Positions 1-7,153 are shown, numbered from the stretch's first letter. The stretch: 64,000 nt of DNA from CAYMTV01 sp964393525 (GCA_964393525.1 CAYMTV010000002.1:1-64000), one strand, 5' to 3'. Notes: generated by a model not told the origin, from the sequence alone. Numbers and translations are program-made.

Positions 1-907
1 TTGAAACCTCAGATGGCATCAGTATGTAATATGCTGCAATTGCATATTCCGTATGCGGCAGGCTAACTTCTATTATTTCCGCACCAAGTTCTTCCAGCTT
101 TTTAATTGCATCTTTAATCACTTTTTCAACTCCTTTATCCAATCCTTCGCCAAAATACTCCTTAGGAATTCCCACTTTCATCCCCTTAAGTTTAGCCTCC
201 CACCTTTTAGCCTCCCACCTTAAAGGTGTAAAGCTAAACTTTTCATTAACACAGTTGCTGTCAAAACCATCAGAACCTGATATCCAGCTCAAAACTAAAG
301 CCGCATCCGCCACTGTTTTAGTAAATGGTCCAATTTGATCCAAAGAGGATGCCATTGCAATAGCACCATACCTGGAAACTCTGCCATAGCTTGGCTTTAA
401 ACCTACAACTCCACAAAGGGATGCAGGCTGTCTGATTGATCCACCTGTATCAGTCCCTAAAGAAAATGAACACAAACTTGCTGCAACTGCCGCTGCTGAA
501 CCGGAAGAAGACCCGCCCGGAACCTTATCTTCATTCCATGGATTCTTAGTTACCCCATAGGCTGAATTTTCACCCGATGATCCCATGGCAAATTCGTCCT
601 GATTAGTCTTACCGATAATCCCAATGTTTTTTTCTATGAGTCTATTTATTACCGTAGCATTGAATGGGGGTATATATCCTTCCAGAATTTTGGAACCGGC
701 TGTTGTTGGAAAGGTTTCGGTTGAGATAATATCTTTAATTGCAGCCGGAATACCTATACTATTTTCTTTTGCGCTTAAAAAAATATTTAGCTTTGGATTA
801 ATTTTTTTTATCCGCCCAAAATATGCGCGATTGAGCTCATGCTCAGAAAATTTCTTTTCTCCGAGAGCTTTTATAGTGTCTGTTAATGATAAATTTGTTA
901 TATTCAT
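1..907 (-). CDS. gatA: Asp/Glu-tRNA amidotransferase subunit A, 3' end outside window
   Basis: GatA is the glutaminase/amidase subunit of GatCAB, which converts misacylated Glu-tRNA(Gln) or Asp-tRNA(Asn) to the correct amide form. About 302 codons are visible and the C-terminus runs off the window edge. The amidase signature is intact: the catalytic Lys in IPAAIKD (about residue 58), the Ser-rich GGSSSGSAA (131-139) and GTDTGGSIRQP (151-161). The ATG at 907 follows a possible leaderless promoter (TTGAAG, 16 bp, TAAAAA, 6 nt). gatC lies upstream on the same strand, separated by an inverted repeat. Oddity: a 15-bp in-frame tandem duplication at 192-221 repeats RWEAK next to a small palindrome. 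The identity is secure. Confidence 0.96.
   Translation of the reverse strand, partial: MNITNLSLTDTIKALGEKKFSEHELNRAYFGRIKKINPKLNIFLSAKENSIGIPAAIKDIISTETFPTTAGSKILEGYIPPFNATVINRLIEKNIGIIGKTNQDEFAMGSSGENSAYGVTKNPWNEDKVPGGSSSGSAAAVAASLCSFSLGTDTGGSIRQPASLCGVVGLKPSYGRVSRYGAIAMASSLDQIGPFTKTVADAALVLSWISGSDGFDSNCVNEKFSFTPLRWEAKRWEAKLKGMKVGIPKEYFGEGLDKGVEKVIKDAIKKLEELGAEIIEVSLPHTEYAIAAYYILMPSEVS
192..228. repeat. 15-bp tandem duplication plus 3-nt-loop palindrome inside gatA
   Basis: TTAGCCTCCCACCTT occurs twice back to back (192-206 and 207-221). The second copy runs into a hairpin with arms CACCT and AGGTG around a 3-nt loop (216-228). The duplication keeps the gatA frame and adds five residues. 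Confidence 0.85.
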
Positions 908-989
908 TTAATATTTTTAGCAAACCTTAAAAATGCTTCAAACTATAAGACTTTTAAGCGGCTTTGTTTCTGGCGTAAGTCAAAAAGGC

Positions 990-1046
990 AAGGGTCTTCG
1001 AGCATTATGTAATAATCTATACAAAACATAATGTGAGAAGATCCTT
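990..1046. repeat. Long inverted repeat between gatC and gatA
   Basis: The arms at 990-1010 and 1026-1046 pair over 21 positions. The inner 8 bp are perfect (CATTATGT / ACATAATG), followed by a 3-nt internal bulge and a further 10-position stem with one mismatch. The loop is 15 nt. Read on the minus strand it lies just after the gatC stop and is followed a few bases later by a short T-run, so it could be an attenuator, an RNA-processing site or a small mobile palindrome. Confidence 0.6.
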
Positions 1047-1338
1047 ATTCTTCATTGAATACCCCCTTCGTAATAAAAAATCCATCATTTTTTCTTGGAG
1101 CGTTTTGTAAAGCTTCTTCTTGAGTAAGAGATTTGTTCGGAATATCCTCCCGGGTAATATTTTTGTTCGGGGAGGTATTATATGTTGGCTCCACCCCCGA
1201 GGTGTCCAATTTTTGAAGTTGATCAATATAATCTACTATTGAAGCTAGTTGTTTTGAGAATTTTTCCTCTTCTTTGCTGGATAGAGGTAAATTTGCCAGT
1301 TTAGCTACATGTTTAACTTGATCTTTTGTCAGTGCCAT
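1045..1338 (-). CDS. gatC: Asp/Glu-tRNA amidotransferase subunit C
   Basis: GatC is the small (97 aa here) subunit that stabilises the GatA-GatB complex in transamidation of misacylated tRNA. The protein has the family's N-terminal helix (DQVKHVAKLANLPLS) and the conserved middle VDYIDQLQKLDTSGVEPTYN, with an EEALQNAPRKNDGFF-type tail. I chose the ATG at 1338 rather than an upstream in-frame start because a perfect TATAAT lies exactly 7 nt before it, which fits leaderless transcription. gatA follows after a 137-bp gap. gatB is not in the window. Confidence 0.93.
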   Translation of the reverse strand: MALTKDQVKHVAKLANLPLSSKEEEKFSKQLASIVDYIDQLQKLDTSGVEPTYNTSPNKNITREDIPNKSLTQEEALQNAPRKNDGFFITKGVFNEE

Positions 1339-1345
1339 CGCTAGG

Positions 1346-1374
1346 ATTATATATGTGTATAAAGTACGAAGCAA
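1346..1374 (-). promoter_or_regulatory. Promoter of gatC, apparently leaderless
   Basis: TATAAT at 1346-1351 (minus strand), a 17-bp spacer and a weak TTGCTT at 1369-1374. The -10 box ends 7 nt before the gatC ATG, so transcription would begin at or next to the start codon. Confidence 0.6.
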
Positions 1375-1377
1375 GTA

Positions 1378-1932
1378 TTATTCCAAAAAGATTTTCTTTA
1401 AATTTTCCATTTCTTTTGGATCTGATTTGGCTCTATAGATATCCAACTTGATCTCTCGGTCGTAGAAATTTACATCTAAGGCTATTTCTAAAAATTTTTC
1501 AAACGAGACTAATCTAGATTTTATCTTTTCTCCGGGATCGAGAGAAGGTTCAGCTACCTTTTTACAGCCTCTAGCAACGTATAAATAAACAATCCAATCT
1601 ATTTTGTCGGTTGGCACAACCTTGCTGAGCAATATAAATTCAGAGGCTTGATATCCTGTCTCTTCCAAAAGTTCTCTAGCTGCGGCTCTTTCAATTTCCT
1701 CACCCTCTTCTACCCTACCAGCTGCAGCCCCAATATAAGTTGGTTTCCCGGGTTGTTCTTGTTCTAAAATAATAACCTGTTTATCCTCGGTTACCGGGAA
1801 TACTACTACTGTATCCGGTCTTTTTAAGCGTTCAAAAGTCTGAACCGAACCGTCATACATCTCCTGTTCCCACTGATAAACTTCAAATATTACGCCTTTA
1901 AAAACCAATTTCGCATTCTCTGGGATTTTCAT
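1378..1932 (-). CDS. Nudix hydrolase (ADP-ribose pyrophosphatase-like)
   Basis: This 184-aa protein has a complete Nudix box at about residues 72-94: G, then E five residues on, then RELLEETGY. This is the metal-binding helix that hydrolyses nucleoside diphosphates linked to another group. The flanking strands (VVVFPVTEDKQVIILEQEQPGKP, then SKVVPTDKIDWIVYLYVA) resemble ADP-ribose pyrophosphatases, but the substrate cannot be read from sequence. The ATG at 1932 sits 1 nt after the stop of the upstream small gene, so I prefer it over an in-frame upstream start that would overlap that gene. It is probably the last gene of the htpX operon. Confidence 0.85.
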   Translation of the reverse strand: MKIPENAKLVFKGVIFEVYQWEQEMYDGSVQTFERLKRPDTVVVFPVTEDKQVIILEQEQPGKPTYIGAAAGRVEEGEEIERAAARELLEETGYQASEFILLSKVVPTDKIDWIVYLYVARGCKKVAEPSLDPGEKIKSRLVSFEKFLEIALDVNFYDREIKLDIYRAKSDPKEMENLKKIFLE

Positions 1933-1933
1933 T

Positions 1934-2188
1934 TTATCGAGGTCTATCGGAAACCAACCTATTAAAAAATTGTTGAGGATCTGGCAAAACCGCATTTCGA
2001 ACCACGCTTGAAGGAAGATAGGAAACCCTTTGCATAAAATCAGCTAAATCACCCACTTGTTGCTCATTTATCCTTTTTTCTCTAAATGATGATGTAAGAA
2101 TAGAAGCAAACAGCAATGCACTAAATGAATAAATACAGGCTTTCAAAAACCAATTCTCTGGTCCTGGATCAAGTCTTTCTCCTTTCAT
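1934..2188 (-). CDS. Small single-pass membrane protein, unknown
   Basis: I do not recognise this 84-aa protein. It has one hydrophobic stretch near the N-terminus (about residues 14-33, from WFLKACIYSF onward), then a basic and polar tail rich in Gln, Arg and Ser. The ATG at 2188 overlaps the htpX stop by one base (TGATG), and AGGAAAG lies about 5 nt upstream as a ribosome-binding site. The tight coupling with htpX upstream and the Nudix gene 1 nt downstream suggests it is real and co-translated. A role near membrane protein quality control is a guess from position. Confidence 0.6.
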   Translation of the reverse strand: MKGERLDPGPENWFLKACIYSFSALLFASILTSSFREKRINEQQVGDLADFMQRVSYLPSSVVRNAVLPDPQQFFNRLVSDRPR

Positions 2189-3111
2189 CAAATCTTTCCT
2201 TCCATTTCCCTTAAGGCTTTAACTCTTTCCGCAATCGGCGGATGGGTATTAAAAAGATTGGCAAAGGCTGAAACTGCCTCCTGGCCCTTAAGAGGATTTA
2301 CTATATAGAGATGTGCTGTCCCTCTGTTTGCAACCTCGAGTGGTTCTTTATCACTTGAGATTTTTTGCAGGGCAGAAGCTAGCCCTTGAGGGTATCTGGT
2401 GAGTAGCACTCCTGAAGCATCAGCTAGAAATTCCCTTCTTCTTGAAACTGCCAGCTGAATCAAAGTTGCTATAATTGGAGCTAAAATAGCTGCAATTAAT
2501 GCCAAAATCATAAAAAGCTGATTTCCCTTGCCGTTATCATCCCTACCCCGATGCCACATACTTCTTAAGAAAATATCAGAGATCAAAGCAATTGTGCCTA
2601 CAAGCACCGATACAACCGTCATAACCAAAGTATCTCTATTCCCAACATGAGACAACTCATGTGCTGTTACTCCTTCCAGCTCTTGCTTGGTGAGTTTTTG
2701 TAGTATTCCTGTTGTAAAAGCAATAGCGGCATTTTTTGGATTCCTGCCCGTTGCAAAAGCGTTGGGAGCGCTGTCTTCTATAATGTAAATTTTGGGCGTA
2801 GGAAGCCCCGCAGCAATACAAAGATTTTCTACGATCCGATAGAGCTCTTTGTTGCTTTTTAAATCAATTTGCTTGGCTCCGGAAACTCCCAGAACTATTT
2901 TGTCTGAAAAATAATATGAGACAAAGTTCATAATTCCTGTAAAAATTAAAGCTATACCGGTTAACCCTAAAGCCCCTGGAGTATCATAACCAAAACCTTT
3001 GGCAAAAATGTAGATCACTCCTACAACAAACATGGAAAAAAGGAACATAATTACCCATGTCTTGAAAATATTAGAACTTACATGATCCCAAGCAGTATTA
3101 ATAGTTGCCAT
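2188..3111 (-). CDS. htpX: HtpX-type membrane zinc metalloprotease (M48)
   Basis: HtpX degrades misfolded membrane proteins from the cytoplasmic side. The 307-aa protein has two N-terminal membrane segments (about 18-38 and 45-68) and the zinc site HELSH at 151-155. Two further hydrophobic segments follow (about 160-180 and 200-222), then the third ligand region RREFLADA. This is the usual domain order and size for HtpX. It ends in TGA overlapping the next gene, which argues that TGA is a stop in this genome. The ATG at 3111 has TAGAAT 7 nt upstream with an extended TG. Confidence 0.95.
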   Translation of the reverse strand: MATINTAWDHVSSNIFKTWVIMFLFSMFVVGVIYIFAKGFGYDTPGALGLTGIALIFTGIMNFVSYYFSDKIVLGVSGAKQIDLKSNKELYRIVENLCIAAGLPTPKIYIIEDSAPNAFATGRNPKNAAIAFTTGILQKLTKQELEGVTAHELSHVGNRDTLVMTVVSVLVGTIALISDIFLRSMWHRGRDDNGKGNQLFMILALIAAILAPIIATLIQLAVSRRREFLADASGVLLTRYPQGLASALQKISSDKEPLEVANRGTAHLYIVNPLKGQEAVSAFANLFNTHPPIAERVKALREMEGKI

Positions 3112-3118
3112 AGTGCTA

Positions 3119-3127
3119 ATTCTAACA
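3119..3127 (-). promoter_or_regulatory. Extended -10 promoter of htpX
   Basis: TGT-TAGAAT on the minus strand; the hexamer 3119-3124 ends 7 nt before the htpX ATG. No good -35 is visible. The -35 region falls inside the left inverted repeat of the neighbouring GIY-YIG unit. Confidence 0.5.
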
Positions 3128-3139
3128 AATTTATAAATA

Positions 3140-3162
3140 TTTTTCGAACAAAGTGAGAAAAT
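3140..3162. repeat. Left inverted repeat of GIY-YIG unit
   Basis: A 23-bp arm beginning TTTTTCGAAC and ending GAGAAAAT. It matches the reverse complement of 3419-3441 at 19 of 23 positions. The arm is itself an imperfect palindrome (TTTTC near the start, GAAAA near the end), as REP-like ends often are. Confidence 0.7.
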
Positions 3163-3168
3163 ATAATT

Positions 3169-3444
3169 ATGTCCTCTAAGTGGAGATGGTATGTTTATAT
3201 TTTGGAGCTACTTAATGGAAGGTATTATACAGGCATGACTTGGAACCCTATCACAAGGTTCGAGCAGCATTTATCAAAACTTGGTAGTAAATATACGGCA
3301 AGGTATGGAATAAAAAGGCTTGTTTATCTAGAAGAGCATGAAGATATCAATGAAGCTAGACATAGAGAAATTCAAATAAAAGATTTTAGCCAAAAGAAAA
3401 AAAGAGAACTAATAAGGAATTTTCTCGCTACGCTCGAAAAATAA
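3169..3444 (+). CDS. GIY-YIG nuclease-domain protein (UPF0213-like)
   Basis: A 91-aa stand-alone GIY-YIG domain: WYVYILELLNGRYYTGMT carries the two GIY/YIG-like strands, followed by an Arg in the ITRFEQH helix, the ARYGIKRLVYLEE strand, and EARHREIQIKDF, where the Glu is the expected metal ligand. This size and layout match the widespread UPF0213 group, related to single-strand or structure-specific nucleases; the substrate is unknown. The gene stands alone between divergent neighbours. Its last seven codons lie inside an inverted repeat whose partner is just upstream of the start, so gene and repeats look like one cassette. TATAAT at 3162-3167 is too close to the ATG to be its promoter. Confidence 0.85.
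   Translation: MSSKWRWYVYILELLNGRYYTGMTWNPITRFEQHLSKLGSKYTARYGIKRLVYLEEHEDINEARHREIQIKDFSQKKKRELIRNFLATLEK
3419..3441. repeat. Right inverted repeat of GIY-YIG unit
   Basis: Begins ATTTTCTCGC and ends GCTCGAAAAA; the reverse complement of the left arm at 3140-3162 with four mismatches. It encodes the final residues of the GIY-YIG protein and stops just before its TAA. Confidence 0.7.
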
Positions 3445-3466
3445 TCTATTCCCCACTTCAAAAATT

Positions 3467-4018
3467 CTAAAACTTAACTTCAATGTCTTTTTTCTCTTCT
3501 TCTGTAGCCTTGAAAAACTCCTCTTTTTTAAATCCAAAAATACTTCCTACAAAGCTTGAGGGTACTGTTTCCAAAGAATTATTTAAATCTAAGACATTTG
3601 TATTGTAAAACTGTCTTGAGGCTGCAACTTTAGTCTCCGTATCCGAGATTTCATCCTGCAGTTGTTTGAAATTTTCCGAAGCTTTAAGTTCGGGGTAAGC
3701 CTCGGCAACGGCAAAAAGAGACTTAAGAGCACCTGTTAACATGTTGTTGGCATTGGCTGCAGCATGTGGATCTTTGGCATTAACCAAGGCAGAGCGGGCT
3801 TTTGTAACTTCTTCAAAAACCGCTTTTTCGTGCTTGGCATAACCTTTAACTGCCTCTACTAAATTAGGGATTAAAGCTGACCGGCGCTTAAGTTGAACAT
3901 CGATCTGCGACCAGGCCTCACGCACCCTATTGCGAAGCGTAACCAGACTGTTGTAGGTTACAAGCAGCCAAAAAAGAACAATTATAACAAGCGCTATAAT
4001 GATCCAGGTGGGTTCCAT
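3467..4018 (-). CDS. lemA: LemA family protein
   Basis: LemA proteins have one N-terminal membrane anchor and a long four-helix bundle, and face the outside of the cytoplasmic membrane. Their exact role is unknown. This 183-aa copy has the anchor at about residues 5-24 and the hallmark helix YNSLVTLRNRVREAWSQIDVQLKRR, followed by LIPNLVEAVKGYAKHE, then YPELKASENFKQLQDEISDTE and the RQFYN motif. The ATG at 4018 is chosen because it lies just after the polX stop; a longer start would overlap polX. Probably co-transcribed with polX. Confidence 0.93.
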   Translation of the reverse strand: MEPTWIIIALVIIVLFWLLVTYNSLVTLRNRVREAWSQIDVQLKRRSALIPNLVEAVKGYAKHEKAVFEEVTKARSALVNAKDPHAAANANNMLTGALKSLFAVAEAYPELKASENFKQLQDEISDTETKVAASRQFYNTNVLDLNNSLETVPSSFVGSIFGFKKEEFFKATEEEKKDIEVKF

Positions 4019-4019
4019 A

Positions 4020-5777
4020 TTATTCTTTAATATTAAACCATTCCGCAAACTTTTTCCAGTCCCAAGTATTTACTATACTTTTTGCTTCTGCCCAACCCCT
4101 TCTGGCAACTGATACCCCAAAAGGCATGTTTTCCATCTGGTCAATGTGGTGTGCATCCGTATTAATAATAAAACTCACTCCAAAAGATAAAGCCAGTCTC
4201 ACAAGATCATCCCGAAGGTCTAATCTATTTGGGAATGCATCAATCTCCAAAAGTTTTTTATTTTTGGCACAGAATTTGAATATTTTCTCCCAGTCTGCTT
4301 CATATGATGGACGTTCATTAAGCAATCTGCCTGTGGGGTGAGCTAAAATATCTACATAGGGATTTTCTAAAGCTGTTAATATTCTTTTAGTAATAACCTC
4401 TTTTGTACCTCTATGCCCGGAATGGATCCCTGCAATGGAATAATCTAGTGTTGCTAAAGCCTCATTTGCAACGCTTAAAGACCCATCTCCAAGGATGTCA
4501 ATTTCGAGTCCATTTAGTACTCTAATAGACTTTTTGTACTCACTTGCCAATTTTTGAATATATTCTGTCCTCTTTTGAATTAATTTGCTTGCTGAAAAAA
4601 AATCATGGGTTGTAAATCCCGGAGAATGATCTGAAATCCCGACATATTTATAACCAAGTTTAACAGCATACTCGATAATCTGCTCAATGGAATTTGCTCC
4701 GCTGTCATGACTAGGCTCTAAAGGAAAGCTTGAGTGAAGGTGCAGATCGCCTTTTATATCCTTAAACTCAATTAATTTAGGTAATTTATGCTTTAAAGCC
4801 ATCTCAATTTCACCGGTGTTTTCTCGCAATTCAGGCTCGGGTGTATCCATTCCCAGAATCTGATAGAGATCTCCTTCGGTCTTTGTGGCTATGAGCTTGT
4901 CTGTATTAACATCTTTTACCCCATATTCGGAGAGTGAGATGCCTTTTTTCTGGGCAAGTGAACGAAGTTCTATATTATGGTGTTTTGAGCCTGTAAAATG
5001 CTGTAGAAGCGCCCCGTAGCTTTCAGGCTTACCCACCAGTAAATCCACTTCCAATCCTGAATTTAGGATAATATTGGCTTTGTTTTCTCCGCTATCAAGT
5101 ATGCGGGAAACTCCAGGCATCTTAATAAAATATTCCACCACCTTTTCCGGCTCATTTGAAGCAGCCGCAAAATCTAAATCACCTATTGTTGCAACTTGTC
5201 TTCTTAAGCTTCCTAACGGATCTACTGCAATAATATCGGGGCAATTTTTAAGATAATTAAGGATTTTTTGGGCGTAAGATGCAGCATAAGGAAGAAACAT
5301 CCTGCCTGTTTTTGCAGAACCCTGTTTTAAACTTAAAGCTATTTTTTGGGCGATTTTTTCGGAAAAACCCTTTTTTACAAGCTCTCCTCTTTCAATCTTT
5401 TGAGTCAGATCTTTCAGGTCTTTTACTCCCAATTTCGCCAATTCTAAGGCAGTTTTTGGGCCTATTCCTGTAATATCCAAAAATTCAAACACCTGAGGCT
5501 CAATTCCCCTTTTTATTGACTCAAAATGGGCAACTTTTCCTTTCTGGAATAGTTCTTCTAGGTATTTTGCTATATTAGTCCCTACTCCCGGAATTTGGTC
5601 TAATTTATCCTCCTCCCAAAGGTCTTTAACCTCACTTGTTAGATGCTCAATTGCGTCAGCTGCTCCCTCATAAGCGCGGATTTGAAAGATACTGCCCTTT
5701 TTTATGGTTAAGGCAGCTACCACTTCTCTTAACAAACTTGCAACTTGTTGGTTGGTAAAATTTGACTCTTCTGCCAT
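4020..5777 (-). CDS. polX: Family X DNA polymerase with C-terminal PHP domain
   Basis: Bacterial PolX combines a gap-filling nucleotidyltransferase with a PHP phosphoesterase that acts as a 3'-5' exonuclease and AP endonuclease in base-excision repair. In the 585 aa, helix-hairpin-helix motifs occur at IPGVGTNIAKYLEEL and ITGIGPKTALELAKLG. The polymerase active site is GSLRRQ followed by GDLDFAAA, with a third acidic residue in EVDLLVGKPES. The PHP metal sites are all present: DLHLHSSF, GISDHSPG, the GLEIDILGDG segment, GIHSGHRG, ILAHPTGRL, EIDAFPNR and NTDAHH. The length is normal for the family and no catalytic residue appears missing. It overlaps nothing and precedes lemA by 1 nt. Confidence 0.95.
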   Translation of the reverse strand: MAEESNFTNQQVASLLREVVAALTIKKGSIFQIRAYEGAADAIEHLTSEVKDLWEEDKLDQIPGVGTNIAKYLEELFQKGKVAHFESIKRGIEPQVFEFLDITGIGPKTALELAKLGVKDLKDLTQKIERGELVKKGFSEKIAQKIALSLKQGSAKTGRMFLPYAASYAQKILNYLKNCPDIIAVDPLGSLRRQVATIGDLDFAAASNEPEKVVEYFIKMPGVSRILDSGENKANIILNSGLEVDLLVGKPESYGALLQHFTGSKHHNIELRSLAQKKGISLSEYGVKDVNTDKLIATKTEGDLYQILGMDTPEPELRENTGEIEMALKHKLPKLIEFKDIKGDLHLHSSFPLEPSHDSGANSIEQIIEYAVKLGYKYVGISDHSPGFTTHDFFSASKLIQKRTEYIQKLASEYKKSIRVLNGLEIDILGDGSLSVANEALATLDYSIAGIHSGHRGTKEVITKRILTALENPYVDILAHPTGRLLNERPSYEADWEKIFKFCAKNKKLLEIDAFPNRLDLRDDLVRLALSFGVSFIINTDAHHIDQMENMPFGVSVARRGWAEAKSIVNTWDWKKFAEWFNIKE

Positions 5778-5842
5778 AACACAAGTAATATAGCATTTTT
5801 AGATTGAAATGGGGTATTGGACTTGCTACAATACCCAAGCAC

Positions 5843-5915
5843 GGGACCGTAGTGAACCGGTCATCACGTCTCCCTGTCACGGAGAAGATAGCGGGTTCGA
5901 TTCCCGTCGGTCCCG
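5843..5915 (+). tRNA. tRNA-Asp (GTC)
   Basis: Cloverleaf read by eye. Acceptor GGGACCG (5843-5849) pairs with CGGTCCC (5908-5914), with discriminator G at 5915. Anticodon stem TCTCC/GGAGA surrounds loop CTGTCAC with anticodon GTC. The T arm is GCGGG-TTCGATT-CCCGT. CCA is not encoded. The G discriminator is the Asp identity base. Confidence 0.95.
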
Positions 5916-5929
5916 CAGAAACATAAAAT

Positions 5930-5953
5930 TCGACCTTTATGGTCGGTTTTTTG
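5930..5953 (+). terminator. Intrinsic terminator after tRNA-Asp
   Basis: Hairpin CGACC-TTTAT-GGTCG (5931-5945) followed by GTTTTTTG. It lies 15 nt past the tRNA 3' end. Confidence 0.7.
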
Positions 5954-5956
5954 TTT

Positions 5957-6043
5957 CTAGTGACTAGCAAGGGATCGGGGCAAATCTTTGATTTGGTTCG
6001 GCCCCGCCTTGGCGGGGGGTGTATTGTCCCGTCGGTCCCGCAG
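5957..6043. repeat. Chain of small palindromes ending in a copy of the tRNA-Asp 3' end
   Basis: Three short hairpins in series: CTAG-TGA-CTAG (5957-5967), CAAATC-TTT-GATTTG (5981-5995) and CCCCGCC-TT-GGCGGGG (6002-6017). They are followed at 6028-6043 by CCCGTCGGTCCCGCAG, identical to the tRNA-Asp 3' end at 5903-5918. The layout resembles an insertion that copied the tRNA end. Confidence 0.7.
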
Positions 6044-6148
6044 ATTTTTAAAATACCCACTTATTTTTCCCACTTGACAGGTGTTTTTGAATTGGTTAAT
6101 AATCAGCCTGTAGAAACTTCTGACCCATAATATATTAGGGAGGCTAAA

Positions 6149-6829
6149 GTGGCAAGAGGAAGATCTAAAAAAGTAAAAAAATCTCCAGCAAAAACCACAG
6201 TTCGCGTAGAGCGCACAAGTAAAAAAGAGCAAAGTTTTTTCGAGAGAATTCAAACCGATATTCAAAAAAACAATTCCCTGCTAAATCTTATTTTGGGTGC
6301 TTTGATTGTAATTGTTTTAGGAATACTGGTATTTAATTATTTTAGCAGGGATAACGGAACCTTAGGTCCCTCTCAACAAACTGACCTTGAAGAACAAACC
6401 CAAGAGGATGTTAGCAAAGAGAATTTACCCGGAAAGTATACGGTTAAAGAAGGCGATACGCTTTACTCCATAGCTGAAAAGTACTACGGGGATGGGTTTA
6501 AGTTTAATGAACTTGTGAGGCCTAATAATTTGCCCAGTGAAAACAGTATTGAGGTAGGCCAAGTACTGGAAATCCCCAAAATTGATTTTATAGCACAATC
6601 TTCTCCTGTCCCGGCAGACCAACAAGCTACTGGTGGGGCGGAAAACCAGACAATTTGGGGTGAAAAGATTACAGGCAATACTTATACTGTCCAACCTGAT
6701 GATTGGTTATCCAAGATCGCAGGCAGGGCTTATGGGGATGTTATGACCTATGAGAGAATTGCTCAAGCCAACAATATCCAAAATCCAGACTTAATCGAAG
6801 TTGGAACAGTCCTCAAAATCCCCCGCTAA
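6149..6829 (+). CDS. Membrane-anchored protein with two LysM domains
   Basis: LysM domains bind the GlcNAc backbone of peptidoglycan. This 226-aa protein has a very basic N-terminus, one membrane segment at about 47-65 (LILGALIVIVLGILVFNYF), a linker, a first LysM at about 97-142 (YTVKEGDTLYSIAEKYYGD to QVLEIP) and a second at about 178-226 (YTVQPDDWLSKIAGRAYGD to TVLKIPR). In the second domain the usual GDxL has become DDWL. The start is GTG at 6149 with a strong GGGAGG 5 nt upstream, one of the few clear Shine-Dalgarno sites here. Probably a cell-wall-associated protein in the periplasm-like space; no enzyme domain is seen. Confidence 0.85.
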   Translation: MARGRSKKVKKSPAKTTVRVERTSKKEQSFFERIQTDIQKNNSLLNLILGALIVIVLGILVFNYFSRDNGTLGPSQQTDLEEQTQEDVSKENLPGKYTVKEGDTLYSIAEKYYGDGFKFNELVRPNNLPSENSIEVGQVLEIPKIDFIAQSSPVPADQQATGGAENQTIWGEKITGNTYTVQPDDWLSKIAGRAYGDVMTYERIAQANNIQNPDLIEVGTVLKIPR

Positions 6830-6866
6830 TTTCCAAATTTCTTTTGTCCTGATATAATTTCCAAGC

Positions 6867-6938
6867 GCGGTGGTAATTCAGTGGTAGAATGTCTCCTTCC
6901 CAAGGAGAATGTCGAGGGTTCAAATCCCTTCCACCGCT
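6867..6938 (+). tRNA. tRNA-Gly (CCC)
   Basis: Acceptor GCGGTGG (6867-6873) pairs with CCACCGC (6931-6937), discriminator T at 6938. Anticodon stem TCTCC/GGAGA with loop TTCCCAA, anticodon CCC. T arm GAGGG-TTCAAAT-CCCTT. CCA is not encoded. Confidence 0.95.
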
Positions 6939-6960
6939 CAGTTAGAATGTTTGTAGTATG

Positions 6961-6976
6961 CCCCGCCTTGGCGGGG
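6961..6976. repeat. CCCCGCC/GGCGGGG palindrome, second copy
   Basis: Identical 16-nt palindrome to 6002-6017. As there, it lies downstream of a tRNA and directly before a copy of a tRNA 3' end. Confidence 0.85.
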
Positions 6977-7006
6977 AGATCGCGGGTTCGAATCCCGTCT
7001 CCCGCT
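6977..7006 (+). pseudogene. tRNA-Gly-type 3' fragment
   Basis: Only the 3' third of a tRNA is present: variable-region bases AGATC, a T arm GCGGG-TTCGAAT-CCCGT (6982-6998), the acceptor 3' strand CTCCCGC (6999-7005) and a discriminator T. The acceptor strand and T arm match what is typical of bacterial tRNA-Gly(GCC). They do not match the intact tRNA-Gly(CCC) just upstream, whose acceptor 3' strand is CCACCGC. The 5' two thirds are missing and a palindrome sits at the break. Confidence 0.7.
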
Positions 7007-7060
7007 CATAATTAGAATAAATTGAAATTTCTTCAAATTTAGCCCTGAATTCAACAAATA

Positions 7061-7084
7061 GCCTGGTTCAAACTAGGTTTTTTT
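7061..7084 (+). terminator. Intrinsic terminator
   Basis: Stem CCTGGT/ACTAGG with a TCAA loop (one G-T pair) followed by seven T. It ends the tRNA-Gly region before the protease gene. Confidence 0.7.
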
Positions 7085-7141
7085 GTTTTCTGGAGTTAGC
7101 CTGGAAGTGAAACATACCGGTAACGGGAATCGAACTTGTTA

Positions 7142-7147
7142 TATAAT
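7142..7147 (+). promoter_or_regulatory. -10 box before the protease gene
   Basis: Perfect TATAAT ending 6 nt before the ATG at 7154. No convincing -35. This spacing implies a leaderless message. Confidence 0.5.
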
Positions 7148-7153
7148 GTGTCT

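Noticed and set aside
3162..3167. TATAAT as promoter of the GIY-YIG gene
   Set aside because: It ends one base before the ATG, so transcription would start inside the gene; no later in-frame start keeps the GIY motif.
5668..6265. Frames on the minus strand across tRNA-Asp
   Set aside because: They run through the tRNA, its terminator and palindromes and show no protein-like features.
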